A stretch of 49,505 bases of DNA, from the NCBI GenBank assembly GCA_002311345.1, contig DCAA01000038.1, forward strand, positions 249 through 49,753, given 5' to 3'. The DNA is from Planctomycetes bacterium UBA1146 (GTDB lineage Bacteria; Planctomycetota; UBA8108; UBA1146). This document shows positions 38,035 through 47,138 of this stretch, piece by piece. Positions within the stretch are counted from its first letter, which is position 1. Each line of letters opens with the position of its first letter. Under the pieces are notes generated by a model that was not told the DNA's origin, ran no database searches, and saw nothing but the letters and a program-made list of their open reading frames with translations. Made by a program: the position numbers and the translations under genes.

Positions 38035-39200
38035 AGAAGAGTTTCTTTCTGTCGGTACCGGTATTTCTTCTTTGGGGGCTGCTTGGCTGTTCACCCGAAG
38101 ATCATCATGAGGACACACAAGTACCGACCCGAGCTCACGAAGAAGAGGTTCACCTGAGCGAGGCACAACTGGTGGAACTTGGCATCGTGGTGAAAGCCGC
38201 TGCTGCAACAACGCTTACACTCGAGGTGAGTCTACCTGGTGAGATCGTCGCCAACGCCGACCGACTGGCTCACATCGTGCCGCGCATACCAGGCGTGGTG
38301 CGTGAGGTAAGAAATCGCGTCGGGGACCGCGTCGAGAGCGAAGATGTGATGGCGATCCTCGACAGCCGAGAACTCGCCGCCGCGAAGTCGAAGTTTCTCG
38401 CCTCAGAAACCCGCGTGGAACTCGCACAAGCAATACTCGTTCGCGAGGAGAATCTCTGGAAGAAGAAGATCGGCTCCGAACAAGAGTATCTCCACGCGAA
38501 AAACGCTTTCGCGGAAGCAAGAATCGCCCTTAGAGAGGGAAAACAGGCGCTCCACGCGCTCGGCCTGTCAGAAGCCGACGTGAAGATGCTCTCCGAAGAA
38601 CCGGACACGGCGCTCACGCGTTACGAGATCCGGGCACCCTTCAGCGGAGAGGTCATCGAGCGTCATATCGTGCGCGGAGAAATGCTCAAAGAGGACTCTC
38701 AAGCGTTTGTCGTCGCGGACCTCGGCACTGTCTGGGTCAATCTCACCGTCTATCAGAAGTACCTGCCTTCCGTCCACGTCGGACAGACCGTGCGAATCTC
38801 TCCTGGAAAGGGAATGAAAGAAAAGACCGGGGTGATTTCCTACGTCAGCCCCCTTGTTGAAGAGGCGACCCGTACAGCCACCGCTCGAGTTGTGCTCGAC
38901 AACGAGAACGGACAGCTTCGTCCCGGGTTGTTCGTAACGGCCGTGATTATCTCGGGGGAACTCGAGGTCGATGTCGCCGTGGAGAGAACGGCGCTCACGG
39001 AGATCGACGGAAAGACTGTCGTCTTTATCGAAACAGACGACGGCTTCGCTCCCAGAGAAGTGAAAACCGGGCGCTCTGACGAGACGCTCGTAGAAATAAC
39101 CGAAGGTCTTTCTGCGGCGGAAGCTTACGTGGTCAAAGGCGTGTTCTCGCTCAAGTCAGAACTCGAAAAAGAAACCTTCGGCGATGGCCACGGCCACTGA
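38031..39200 (+). CDS. Periplasmic adaptor of heavy-metal RND efflux (CzcB/CusB type)
   Basis: 389 residues. A lipobox-like L-L-G-C-S at the N-terminus is followed by an acidic/His stretch (E-D-H-H-E-D). The barrel-sandwich strand I-V-P-R-I-P-G-V-V-R-E-V, a helical hairpin (about 115-180), and the closing R-A-P-F-S-G-E-V segment are standard for membrane fusion proteins. The C-terminus ends in G-D-G-H-G-H, a possible metal site. It joins the inner pump to the outer channel. It overlaps the upstream gene by four bases and ends ten bases before the pump gene. Confidence 0.92.
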   Translation: MKKSFFLSVPVFLLWGLLGCSPEDHHEDTQVPTRAHEEEVHLSEAQLVELGIVVKAAAATTLTLEVSLPGEIVANADRLAHIVPRIPGVVREVRNRVGDRVESEDVMAILDSRELAAAKSKFLASETRVELAQAILVREENLWKKKIGSEQEYLHAKNAFAEARIALREGKQALHALGLSEADVKMLSEEPDTALTRYEIRAPFSGEVIERHIVRGEMLKEDSQAFVVADLGTVWVNLTVYQKYLPSVHVGQTVRISPGKGMKEKTGVISYVSPLVEEATRTATARVVLDNENGQLRPGLFVTAVIISGELEVDVAVERTALTEIDGKTVVFIETDDGFAPREVKTGRSDETLVEITEGLSAAEAYVVKGVFSLKSELEKETFGDGHGH

Positions 39201-39210
39201 GGGAGAAATG

Positions 39211-42200
39211 ATGATAGAGAAACTGATAAGAGCGAGTCTACGCTCCCCTCTGCTGGTGGTCGTCGTCGGTATCGTCGTCATGGGAGCCGGGTACTACAGC
39301 TACCAGAGGCTTCCCGTGGATGCCTTTCCTGACGTATCGCCGAACCTCGTCCAGGTCTTCACCGTGACCGAGGGGCTCGCTCCGGAGGAGATCGAGAAAT
39401 ACGTCACTTATCCGATCGAAGCCGCCATGAGTGGGCTTCCAGGTATCGAGAAGATTCGCTCCGTCTCGAACTTCGGCATCTCCGTCGTCAACGTCTACTT
39501 CGAGGACGGAATCGATATTTATTTCGCAAGGAGGCTAATTGGAGAGCGCCTTCAGGAAGCACGCGAGGAGATTCCCGAAGGCTTTGGCGAACCACAAATG
39601 GGGCCGATTTCGACGGGAATGGGACTTGTGCTGTTCTACTACCTCGAAGATACCACCGACAGTTATTCACTCGAGGAGCTTCGCACGGTCCAGGACTGGA
39701 TCATCAAACGTAACCTCCAGACGGTACCCGGCGTGACCGAAGTACTCGGAATCGGCGGCCATGAGAAACAGTACCAGGTTCGCGTCTATCCGGAGGCCCT
39801 GCTTCGCTACGAAGTGACGCTGCAGGAACTCATCGAGCGAGTCGAGTCGAATAATCTCAACGTCGGCGCTCAGTTTATCGAGAAGAATTCCGAGGAGTTC
39901 GTTGTCCGCTCCGTCGGCCTCGCCTCCTCCATCGAGGACCTCAAGAGCATCGTCGTGAAGTCCGTTGACGGGCGTCCGATTTACCTTCATGACCTCGCGG
40001 ACATCGGAATCGGGGGAGCGATCCGGCGAGGGGTCCAGACGCGCAACGGCGAAGGGGAAGTCGTTTCGGGAATGGTCGTCAAACTGTTCGGAGCAAACTC
40101 CTCGACCGTGATACGCCGCGTCGAAGCGAAGCTCTCCGAGATCGAGGATATCCTCCCGAAAGGAATTCGCATTGTTCCCTACTACGAGCAGAAGAGCCTC
40201 GTGGAAAAATGCGTGACCACGGTGCAAACCGCACTATTCCAGGGGATCGCCCTCGTGGTGCTGGTCCTTCTCGCCTTCATGGGAGGAGTGCGGCCCAGCA
40301 TCGTTGTCGCTCTTTCGATTCCGTTCTCGGTGCTGTTTGCATTCGTAATGATGGGCTACTTCGGAATCTCAGCGAATCTCATGTCCCTTGGTGGGCTCGC
40401 GATCGCCATCGGCATGATGGTCGACGGGTCCATCGTCATGGTCGAAAATGTCGACCGGTTGTTTCGAGACTCCGAACGATCGAAAAGAGAAGCCGTTCTC
40501 GAGGCCTGTTCGGAAGTTGGACGCCCGATCGCCTTTGCCATTTTGATCATCGTGCTCGTCTTTCTTCCGCTCTTTACCCTTCAGGGCGTTGAAGGGAAGA
40601 CATTTCGTCCTCTGGCCTACACCGTAGCACTTGCGATGGCAGGCTCCCTCGTTTTCGCGCTCACGCTTGCCCCGGTGCTGAGCGCCCTGTTCATGAAAAA
40701 GTCGCGCCCGGGTTCAAAAGCAAAAGAGAGTCCCGTGGTTCGTTTTCTTCTCACAGGGTATGTCCCGCTTCTGCGATTTTTCGTCAACAGACCATTGCTC
40801 GCCGTCATTCTTGCCCTCGTGCTCCTTGCGGTAGGAGCCGTCGTCTTTCCCAAACTCGGCTCAGAGTTCACACCCGAGCTCAACGAAGGAACGATCGTCG
40901 CACGGCTCACGATGGCTCCCTCGATTTCTCTCGAGGAAAGTACCCGCGTAACACTCCGTGCCGAGAAACGACTGATGGCGCTTCCCGAAGTACGCGAGGT
41001 GGTCAGCAGAATCGGACGTGGTGAGGTAGGGGCTCACACTGACCCGATCAACAGTGCCGAGATGTATGTGCTGCTGGAATCCCAGATCCAGAAGGACCCC
41101 GAAGAACTCGAGGAGGCGATGCGCGAGGTCCTCGAGGGGGTTCCCGGGGTGATCGTGAACTTCACGCAACCGATTGAAATGACCGTCGACGAACTGCTCG
41201 AGGGGGTCCGGGCTGAGCTGGCGATCAAGCTCTTCGGCGAGGACCTCGAGGTTCTCAAGAGAGAAGCCGAGCGAATCGCCTCCGTGGTGAGCACGGTTCC
41301 CGGTGGGGTGGACATTCAGGTCGACCAGGTCAGCGGCACGCCGCAACTTCTCATTCGAGTCGACCGCGAAGCGATTGCCCGCTACGGCGTGAACGTTTCC
41401 CAGGTCCAGGAAGTGATTCGTGCCGCGGTGGGCGGGCACGTAGCAGGACAGATTTTCGAGGGGCTTCGTAGGTTCGATATTCTCGTTCGCTATGAAGAAT
41501 CGTATCGCGACACCAAGGAGGCAATTTCCTCGATTCTCGTCGAGACACCCAACGGCGTGAAGATACCGCTGTCTGAACTCTCCGAGATCAAAGAAATCGT
41601 CGGACCTCGCCAGATTACTCGGGAAAACAACCAGCGCTTCATTTCGGTCCAGTGTAACGTTCAGGGCCGGGACATCGGCTCGTTTGTCGAGGAAGCGCAA
41701 GCGGCGATCGACAAACACGTCGATCTTCCACCGGGGTATCTCGTCACCTGGGGAGGCCAGTACCGGCTCCAGCAGGAAGCGAATAAACGGCTGCTGGTCG
41801 TCATTCCGGTGACTCTTCTCGGTGTGTTTCTTCTGCTTTTTGCCAGCTTCAATTCGATTGGTAACACGCTCCTCATTCTTCTCAACATTCCACTCGCCCT
41901 GGTCGGCGGTGTGGTGGCACTGTGGCTCACCGGGCAGAATCTCTCGGTGCCGGCCTCGGTCGGTTTCATCGCTCTCTTTGGCATCGCGCTCGAGAACGGA
42001 ATGGTGCTCCTCACCTATCTCAACCAACTCATACGCCAGGGATTCTCGATCGACGAGGCGTCTATCAGAGGTGCCTCTCTCCGTCTCAGACCCGTTCTCA
42101 TGACGGCGCTGACCACTGGCCTCGGATTGATACCGCTGCTGTTTGCCCAGGGGACCGGAAGCGAGGTTCAAAGACCGCTTGCGACCGTCGTGGTCGGCGG

Positions 42201-42318
42201 GCTTGCGACCTCGACCGTGTTGACCTTGCTGGTGCTCCCAGCGCTCTACAGGTGGTTTTCGGGTAGACCTGTAGCGCCATCAGTTGCGCCCGGTTCTCTC
42301 GACCCCGAAGGCCCTTGA
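39211..42318 (+). CDS. czcA: Heavy-metal RND efflux pump (CzcA/CusA family)
   Basis: 1035 residues from ATG 39211, five bases after GGGAG; ATG 39208 is an alternative. Twelve transmembrane helices in the usual 1+5 / 1+5 layout with two large periplasmic loops. The proton-relay Asp is D405 in I-G-M-M-V-D-G-S-I-V-M-V-E-N. The N-terminal P-V-D-A-F-P-D-V-S and Y-P-I-E-A-A-M-S-G-L-P-G are characteristic of metal RND pumps. Together with the two upstream genes it forms a tripartite Me2+/H+ antiporter that expels metal from the periplasm or cytoplasm. The metal is not readable: the helix-4 motif is not a clear match to either the Zn/Co/Cd or the Cu/Ag class, so the symbol is a family label. Confidence 0.93.
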   Translation: MIEKLIRASLRSPLLVVVVGIVVMGAGYYSYQRLPVDAFPDVSPNLVQVFTVTEGLAPEEIEKYVTYPIEAAMSGLPGIEKIRSVSNFGISVVNVYFEDGIDIYFARRLIGERLQEAREEIPEGFGEPQMGPISTGMGLVLFYYLEDTTDSYSLEELRTVQDWIIKRNLQTVPGVTEVLGIGGHEKQYQVRVYPEALLRYEVTLQELIERVESNNLNVGAQFIEKNSEEFVVRSVGLASSIEDLKSIVVKSVDGRPIYLHDLADIGIGGAIRRGVQTRNGEGEVVSGMVVKLFGANSSTVIRRVEAKLSEIEDILPKGIRIVPYYEQKSLVEKCVTTVQTALFQGIALVVLVLLAFMGGVRPSIVVALSIPFSVLFAFVMMGYFGISANLMSLGGLAIAIGMMVDGSIVMVENVDRLFRDSERSKREAVLEACSEVGRPIAFAILIIVLVFLPLFTLQGVEGKTFRPLAYTVALAMAGSLVFALTLAPVLSALFMKKSRPGSKAKESPVVRFLLTGYVPLLRFFVNRPLLAVILALVLLAVGAVVFPKLGSEFTPELNEGTIVARLTMAPSISLEESTRVTLRAEKRLMALPEVREVVSRIGRGEVGAHTDPINSAEMYVLLESQIQKDPEELEEAMREVLEGVPGVIVNFTQPIEMTVDELLEGVRAELAIKLFGEDLEVLKREAERIASVVSTVPGGVDIQVDQVSGTPQLLIRVDREAIARYGVNVSQVQEVIRAAVGGHVAGQIFEGLRRFDILVRYEESYRDTKEAISSILVETPNGVKIPLSELSEIKEIVGPRQITRENNQRFISVQCNVQGRDIGSFVEEAQAAIDKHVDLPPGYLVTWGGQYRLQQEANKRLLVVIPVTLLGVFLLLFASFNSIGNTLLILLNIPLALVGGVVALWLTGQNLSVPASVGFIALFGIALENGMVLLTYLNQLIRQGFSIDEASIRGASLRLRPVLMTALTTGLGLIPLLFAQGTGSEVQRPLATVVVGGLATSTVLTLLVLPALYRWFSGRPVAPSVAPGSLDPEGP

Positions 42319-42324
42319 AGATAC

Positions 42325-42341
42325 CCTGCAACACTTGCAGG
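42325..42341 (+). other. Perfect short hairpin after the pump gene
   Basis: CCTGCAA and TTGCAGG with a three-base loop lie seven bases past the pump stop. No T-tract follows, so it is not a standard terminator. It may protect the 3' end of the message or help end transcription before the tRNA gene. Confidence 0.35.
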
Positions 42342-42378
42342 AACCGATGGAGGCTCCAGACAAGAGATGGAAATACGT

Positions 42379-42452
42379 GTCCCCGTAGCTCAGCTGGATA
42401 GAGCGTTGGATTCCTAATCCGAAGGTCGCAGGTTCGAATCCTGCCGGGGATG
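42379..42452 (+). tRNA. tRNA-Arg (anticodon CCT)
   Basis: A 74-base cloverleaf: acceptor stem GTCCCCG with CGGGGAT (first pair G-U), D arm GCTC/GAGC, anticodon stem TTGGA/TCCGA (one G-U) with loop TTCCTAA, anticodon CCT at 42413-42415, and T arm GCAGG/CCTGC with TTCGAAT. The discriminator is G and no CCA is encoded. It decodes AGG. Confidence 0.97.
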
Positions 42453-42601
42453 CTTTTCAACATCACCCGGGCCTCTAGCCCTGCAACTCCTGCGCAAATT
42501 TCAAACCGCCCCGGGCTAGGCTCTGTCGAGCCTGCGTGTATTCTGCGGGGATATGAACGACATCGAGGAGGGACAACAGGGAACAAACCAGAGGAGGATA
42601 G

Positions 42602-44086
42602 ATGACTGCAAGAAATAGAACCGGCACCGTCTTGATCGCCCTTCTCATGGTGATGACGATTTTCATCCTTCCCGTAGCAGCCCAGGTAATTCCTGCTCAG
42701 CTGCCGGATCCCGACAGTAAGCCACCTGCGCCCAATAAGCCGGTCAAGGTGTACATCCTGTCGGGCCAATCCAACATGGTGGGAATCGGCCAGGTCAATG
42801 GCGGGTTTTCACGGTGGTCTGACTTCTCGGATCTCACCGTTTCCGTCTATCCAGGAACCTACTCCACCACGACGGATTATGACCTGTCGACCCCGATCAA
42901 TACGAAAGATCTCCCCGAGTACGGCGGCGTGAAGCCCACTCCCTTTCCAGGTGGCGGAGTGCAAGTTGTCCGGGGATGGATGAATATTAAAGACACCGGT
43001 CTCTTCAGATTCAAACCGGGCTATCAAGCCAGCTCTTTCTGCATCATGGAACTGGATGGCGTCGAAGTTTATCGAAGAGCAGTCGGGAAAGATCCCGTCT
43101 ACAACGATTTCAAGACCACTGCTGGCAAGAAGTACTCCTTCAAGATCATATTCTTGACCACCGCAGCCGATGGTCTCGGCTGGTTCGGAAGAATCGATGT
43201 TCCAGGAACCCTTCACACGGTCGTTCACACCGATGGGAAGTTCCCTCACCTGGTGGATGACGCGGGAAACTGGACCGTTAGAAACGATGTCTGGTACAAG
43301 GGTGTTGTCACGGCCACGGCAAACAAGTGGTTGTCTGTTGGTTGTGGCTCCGGTAGCAACACCATCGGTCCGGAACTGCAGTTCGGTCACATCATGGGCT
43401 ATTACCACGACGAACCGGTCATCATCCTCAAGGCCTCCCAGGGCAATAGAAGTCTGGGCTGGGACATTCTCCCGCCAGGGAGCAAGCGATTCACCCACGA
43501 AGGCAGAACCTATGCCGGATACAACGACTCCATTCCGTCATGGACGGCGGATGATCCCGGTAAGGAAGTCAACTGGTACGCCGGCAAGCAGTACGACGAT
43601 TTCGTCAGAGAAACTCATGCAGTACTGGATAACTTCTCGACTCACTTCCCGCAGTACAAGGATCAGGGTTATGAAATCGCTGGATTTGTCTGGTGGCAGG
43701 GACACAAGGATGGAAATCCGGCGCACGCTAGCCGATACGAGTTGAATCTGGTTCATTTCCTGAAAACCATTCGTGCCGAATTCAAGGTACCGAAAGCACC
43801 CTTCGTGATCGCCACCATAGGATTCAACGGCTGGGAAATGGCAGGCCCGCACCTGACAGTTGCCAACGCGCAACTTGCCGTCAGTGGAGAAAAGGGCAAG
43901 TACCCCGAGTTTGTCGGAAACGTGCTCACCGTTGAAAGCCGTGACTTTTGGAAAGATAACTCCGTCTCCCCCAGAAATCAGGGCTTCCACTACAACCAGA
44001 ATGCCGAGACCTACATGTTAGTCGGGGATGCTCTCGGCCGCGGTATGGTCCGGTTGCTGACCGATCGGAAAAATAATAGAGACTGA
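42602..44086 (+). CDS. Secreted SGNH-type carbohydrate esterase (sialate O-acetylesterase family)
   Basis: 494 residues from ATG 42602, four bases after GAGGAGG. A signal peptide ends near V-A-A-Q. The nucleophile block is ILSGQSNM with S57; a second block, F-V-W-W-Q-G-H-K-D-G (about 362-371), fits the family's W-x-Q-G-E-x-D region. Between about residue 90 and 215 is an extra beta-rich segment (F-K-T-T-A-G-K-K-Y-S-F-K-I) that looks like an inserted PA14- or carbohydrate-binding-like domain. The likely role is deacetylation of plant or algal polysaccharide outside the cell; the substrate is unknown. Confidence 0.85.
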   Translation: MTARNRTGTVLIALLMVMTIFILPVAAQVIPAQLPDPDSKPPAPNKPVKVYILSGQSNMVGIGQVNGGFSRWSDFSDLTVSVYPGTYSTTTDYDLSTPINTKDLPEYGGVKPTPFPGGGVQVVRGWMNIKDTGLFRFKPGYQASSFCIMELDGVEVYRRAVGKDPVYNDFKTTAGKKYSFKIIFLTTAADGLGWFGRIDVPGTLHTVVHTDGKFPHLVDDAGNWTVRNDVWYKGVVTATANKWLSVGCGSGSNTIGPELQFGHIMGYYHDEPVIILKASQGNRSLGWDILPPGSKRFTHEGRTYAGYNDSIPSWTADDPGKEVNWYAGKQYDDFVRETHAVLDNFSTHFPQYKDQGYEIAGFVWWQGHKDGNPAHASRYELNLVHFLKTIRAEFKVPKAPFVIATIGFNGWEMAGPHLTVANAQLAVSGEKGKYPEFVGNVLTVESRDFWKDNSVSPRNQGFHYNQNAETYMLVGDALGRGMVRLLTDRKNNRD

Positions 44087-44159
44087 GAAAACCCCGAATC
44101 ATCCGATTGTAGTATCCTTTGGTGTCCCCGGAGATTTCCGGTACTGACCTGGAGGATCG

Positions 44160-45245
44160 ATGGCCCTTTCACTGCTGCTCTCGGTGGTTTTGCTGACCGC
44201 TACTGGCCATCTGGACGATGTCACCGATGACATTCGCAGCGCTCATGACGACCTGGTGGCTGCCGAGGCGAGTGGGAACCTATCCGCGATACATCGAGGC
44301 ACCCTCGAACTGCTCCACGCTTGCAAGGGTCAGGATCTCGAGGTGCTGCTGAAAGCCGAAGAAGATGCCGCCGCGCTGCGTAAATGCCTTCTCGTCATCG
44401 GCACCGATCACGGTCTCAAGGGCAGCCAGGCAGAGGCAAACAAGATTCTGGGCATCCTGATAAAGAAGTTTCCCGACAGCGCCGAATCAAAGAAGGCACT
44501 GGTGCCACTGGCACGGGCTCATTCCGAGGTGGGTCGTATAGATGCGGCACTCACCGCTATCCGGAAAGCCACAGAACAACTCGAGGCGGGCACTATCGAG
44601 ATCCGCGAGGCCTGGATGCTGCGGGGAGACTTGCACGCAGCCCGTGGCGAAATTCTCGATGCGCGCCGCGCCTGGAGCCGTCTCACCGATGACCTCGATC
44701 GCAACGGCAACGAAGCTCGTGCACGCAGAAACTCCGGAGTTCGCCTCGCATTACTCGGAACCAAAGCACCACCGCTGACCAGCAACATCTGGATCGGTGG
44801 CGACAAGAAGAGTTTGGAAGAGTTGCACGGCGAAGTGGTCATGCTCGATTTCTGGGCGACCTGGTGCAGTCCCTGTCGGGTGCTGATGCCGGGACTAGAT
44901 CGCATTTATCGTGCTCACAAGGATGAGGGACTAAAGGTACTCGGAGTCACAAAGCCCTACCCCCGCGGATGGCTTCCGGGCAAGGATGATCCACTGCGAG
45001 GGCAGGGGGTCAACGGCATGGACAGCAGTGCCTTCATGCTTCATATCGTCGAGTTTCGACGCCGCTTCGGAGTTTCTTATCCCTTCGTCGTCACCGGACG
45101 CAGCGAGTTCGACAGATATGGCGTCAGTGGCATCCCGATGGTGGTGCTGATCGATCGAGAGGGAACCATCGCCTGGGTGCGAGTCGGTTCGGGTGGAGAA
45201 GGATTGCTCGAAGCGGTGATCCTGCGTCTATTGACGAAGAAGTGA
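44160..45245 (+). CDS. TlpA-like thioredoxin-fold protein with helical N-terminal region
   Basis: 361 residues from ATG 44160, with GGAGG four bases upstream. A short hydrophobic N-terminus suggests export. Residues about 20-205 are helical, TPR-like repeats. The thioredoxin domain starts at G-T-K-A-P-P-L, with the redox pair C236-S-P-C239 after F-W-A-T-W and a cis-Pro in V-S-G-I-P-M. Such proteins reduce or exchange disulfides in the periplasm. The gene converges on the MauE-rhodanese pair, which may share a thiol theme. Confidence 0.88.
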   Translation: MALSLLLSVVLLTATGHLDDVTDDIRSAHDDLVAAEASGNLSAIHRGTLELLHACKGQDLEVLLKAEEDAAALRKCLLVIGTDHGLKGSQAEANKILGILIKKFPDSAESKKALVPLARAHSEVGRIDAALTAIRKATEQLEAGTIEIREAWMLRGDLHAARGEILDARRAWSRLTDDLDRNGNEARARRNSGVRLALLGTKAPPLTSNIWIGGDKKSLEELHGEVVMLDFWATWCSPCRVLMPGLDRIYRAHKDEGLKVLGVTKPYPRGWLPGKDDPLRGQGVNGMDSSAFMLHIVEFRRRFGVSYPFVVTGRSEFDRYGVSGIPMVVLIDREGTIAWVRVGSGGEGLLEAVILRLLTKK

Positions 45246-45274
45246 AAAACGTGACTCGTTTCAGGTCTCGCTTA

Positions 45275-45290
45275 CGGATCGACCGATCCG
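45275..45290. other. Palindromic hairpin between convergent genes
   Basis: CGGATCG and CGATCCG separated by two bases, midway between the TlpA-like and MauE-like stops. No clear T-tract on either strand, so termination activity is uncertain. Confidence 0.3.
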
Positions 45291-45304
45291 GAGGTCTGCG
45301 GTTT

Positions 45305-45805
45305 TCAGCCCACTCCGGGGATGAGCCCACCACGAAAGCGAGTCGATCGACTCAACAACGCCCACAGTGACAGCAGCAACAATCCACAGTTGGTAGCCAG
45401 TTTCGGACAAACAGGAACGGCGCCACTACCGCAGCCACAATCAGCAATGACATCGCAGAGACTCTGGAACTCCGGCTTGGTTCCCACCAGCGAAACGCCC
45501 AGCAGATAAATCGCAGGGGTGAACACCGCCAGCAACCCGGTGGTCCACAGTGCCGCAGCGCGTAACTGGATCCCACTCAGCAAAGCACCAGCACAGAGCA
45601 CCTCGATCCACGGAAGGATCACGGCGACGCCATTGATGATCCACGAAGGTTCTGCCGGCAACATGTTGTAGGCCTCGATGCTTTTCAAAAATGCGATGGG
45701 ATCAGAGATCTTCTGGGCGCCGTAATAGAGAAAGGTGAAGCCCACGATGATGCGTGCAAATAGCAGAGGCAAACCGGTCGCATCGAGATTGCGGATCGCG
45801 CCCAT
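45305..45805 (-). CDS. MauE/DoxX-family membrane protein with Cys cluster
   Basis: 166 residues from ATG 45805, whose A is the last base of the upstream rhodanese stop (TGATG). Four hydrophobic helices and the N-terminal L-L-F-A-R-I-I-V-G-F-x-F-L-Y-Y-G segment fit the MauE/DoxX family, membrane proteins linked to thiol redox and to methylamine dehydrogenase maturation. The loop before the last helix holds five Cys (117, 123, 125, 133, 140); the D-C-G-C part is family-typical, while the extra Cys are unusual. It may pass electrons or disulfides to periplasmic partners. Confidence 0.85.
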   Translation of the reverse strand: MGAIRNLDATGLPLLFARIIVGFTFLYYGAQKISDPIAFLKSIEAYNMLPAEPSWIINGVAVILPWIEVLCAGALLSGIQLRAAALWTTGLLAVFTPAIYLLGVSLVGTKPEFQSLCDVIADCGCGSGAVPVCPKLATNCGLLLLSLWALLSRSTRFRGGLIPGVG

Positions 45806-46440
45806 CAGCGACGATCCGATCCGGAGACGATCGGCATCTCGTTCTCGACCCACTCGTCGAGGCCACCCTCGTAGACGAAGATGTTCTCACCGGGGAGTCC
45901 GTAGAGGGACATCAGATCTGTCGCCAAGTGGATGCTGTCCTCGCAGTCCCCACCGTTGCAGTAGATGATGATGAAGAACGCCAACTCGAGCTCGGGACGC
46001 AGTTCATCGATCAGATTCTCCGATTCGTAGTGGTAGAGCCAGACCGCCCCGGGAATGTGGCCTTCCTCGTACTGGTCACGAACGCGTGCATCGACGAACA
46101 GGTAGATCGACTCTCCGGTCGATTCGTATTCTTCCTCGCCAGTGATGAAATTATCGTGTGCTTCTTCGAAAGAGAGTCGCTGAATTCCATCATCGGGAGC
46201 GGGAGCCTCACCTGTTTCGGAATCGGTTGTCGGCTGTGCCTGCTCGGTAGTATCCGTCACGACGGGGAGTTTCTTGAAGTAATTGCGGCTAAAGTTGATG
46301 GAACCGTGATCACGGATGCTATTGGCAGCCAGCCCCACGACCGATGCGATCAGCGCGATAGCGATGACACCAGAGATGATGCCAGAGATGATGCCAAGGC
46401 GAACAGGATCGGGTTGTTGCGGATCGGAACTCTGAGACAT
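45805..46440 (-). CDS. Membrane-anchored rhodanese-domain protein
   Basis: 211 residues from ATG 46440, four bases after GGAGGAG. One transmembrane helix (about 15-40) anchors a C-terminal rhodanese domain: F-V-D-A-R (about 116-120), G-H-I-P-G-A, the active Cys C161 in YCNGGDC, and E-G-G-L-D-E-W. Rhodaneses carry a sulfane sulfur on this Cys. A second Cys, C166, lies in the same loop. Translation is coupled to the MauE-like gene. Confidence 0.9.
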   Translation of the reverse strand: MSQSSDPQQPDPVRLGIISGIISGVIAIALIASVVGLAANSIRDHGSINFSRNYFKKLPVVTDTTEQAQPTTDSETGEAPAPDDGIQRLSFEEAHDNFITGEEEYESTGESIYLFVDARVRDQYEEGHIPGAVWLYHYESENLIDELRPELELAFFIIIYCNGGDCEDSIHLATDLMSLYGLPGENIFVYEGGLDEWVENEMPIVSGSDRR

Positions 46441-46539
46441 CAAACTCCTCCGTCAGATCCAGAGAATCGGGTCCCTGCGAACGTGACTACACGATACGTT
46501 CCGTGCGTTAGGAGTGTATCACCCCGGGTATAGAATTCG

Positions 46540-46569
46540 GAAAGAACCGACCTCCCGAACGGGAGTCGG
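46540..46569 (-). terminator. Probable terminator of the winged-helix gene
   Basis: A stem of ten pairs with one bulged base (CCGA-CTCCCG with CGGGAG-TCGG) is followed on the minus strand by TTCTTT. It lies about 30 bases past the stop of the minus-strand gene. Confidence 0.6.
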
Positions 46570-46596
46570 AAACGCATTTCACCGGGAAGCGGTTGA

Positions 46597-47058
46597 TCAG
46601 GCGATTTCGGTCTGCTTCATGCACCAGCGGCCGGCCCCGTCCTGCTCGAACTCATCGTGTCTGCGCAGGTGCTGGAAAACCGCCAGATAGAGATTCTTGG
46701 TCGCTTCTTCCGGGTGTTTGGTGGCGATCTCATCGCGGACTTCCGCGGGAGTCAATGGTGCCGTGGCCTCGGCGAGAATTGCCTCCACCTGAGAACGGAT
46801 CCAACCCCGGGGACGACGACCCGATGGGGTCAGTCGACGCAGAGATCCGCCAGCAGCCGCCAGGTATCCGTGAACTTCCGGAAATTGTGCCAGGAACTCG
46901 CGGATCTGATCTTCAACCCGCTCGATCTCAATTTTCAGTCGTTGCCGCTTACTTTCGAGACGATTCAACTTGCCGCTGTTTTCCTTGAGGGCAACCAGCT
47001 GCTTCAGCGCCTCGACATCTAGACGTCCAAGATTATTCATCTCTTGTTCCATACCCAT
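46597..47058 (-). CDS. Coiled-coil and winged-helix protein, possible DNA binding
   Basis: 153 residues from ATG 47058, about eight bases after AAGGGA; ATG 47052 or 47040 are also possible. Residues about 15-58 form a charged coiled coil. Residues 80-85 read GRRPRG, an AT-hook-like motif. Residues about 86-148 look like a winged helix (S-Q-V-E-A-I-L, L-T-P-A-E-V-R-D-E-I, then a basic recognition-type helix with V-F-Q-H-L-R-R-H-D and a wing G-x-G-R-W). A nucleoid or regulatory protein is a reasonable inference; no target is known. Confidence 0.72.
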   Translation of the reverse strand: MGMEQEMNNLGRLDVEALKQLVALKENSGKLNRLESKRQRLKIEIERVEDQIREFLAQFPEVHGYLAAAGGSLRRLTPSGRRPRGWIRSQVEAILAEATAPLTPAEVRDEIATKHPEEATKNLYLAVFQHLRRHDEFEQDGAGRWCMKQTEIA

Positions 47059-47138
47059 TCGAACAGTCCCTTCCCAGACGTACCGACTCCCTTGAGAATC
47101 GGGCTCCTTGACAACACCTCCAGGGCGTCTGCTCACGT

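Noticed and set aside
40861..42171. Long minus-strand frame of 436 codons opposite the RND pump gene
   Set aside because: It is the antisense shadow of a well-supported gene with biased codons; no signal or domain is seen.
35691..42452. GGTTCGAAT at 35693 resembles part of the tRNA-Arg T arm (42431-42439), hinting at an att pair flanking the metal cassette
   Set aside because: Only nine bases match, these are bases common to many tRNAs, and no integrase or other element gene is present.
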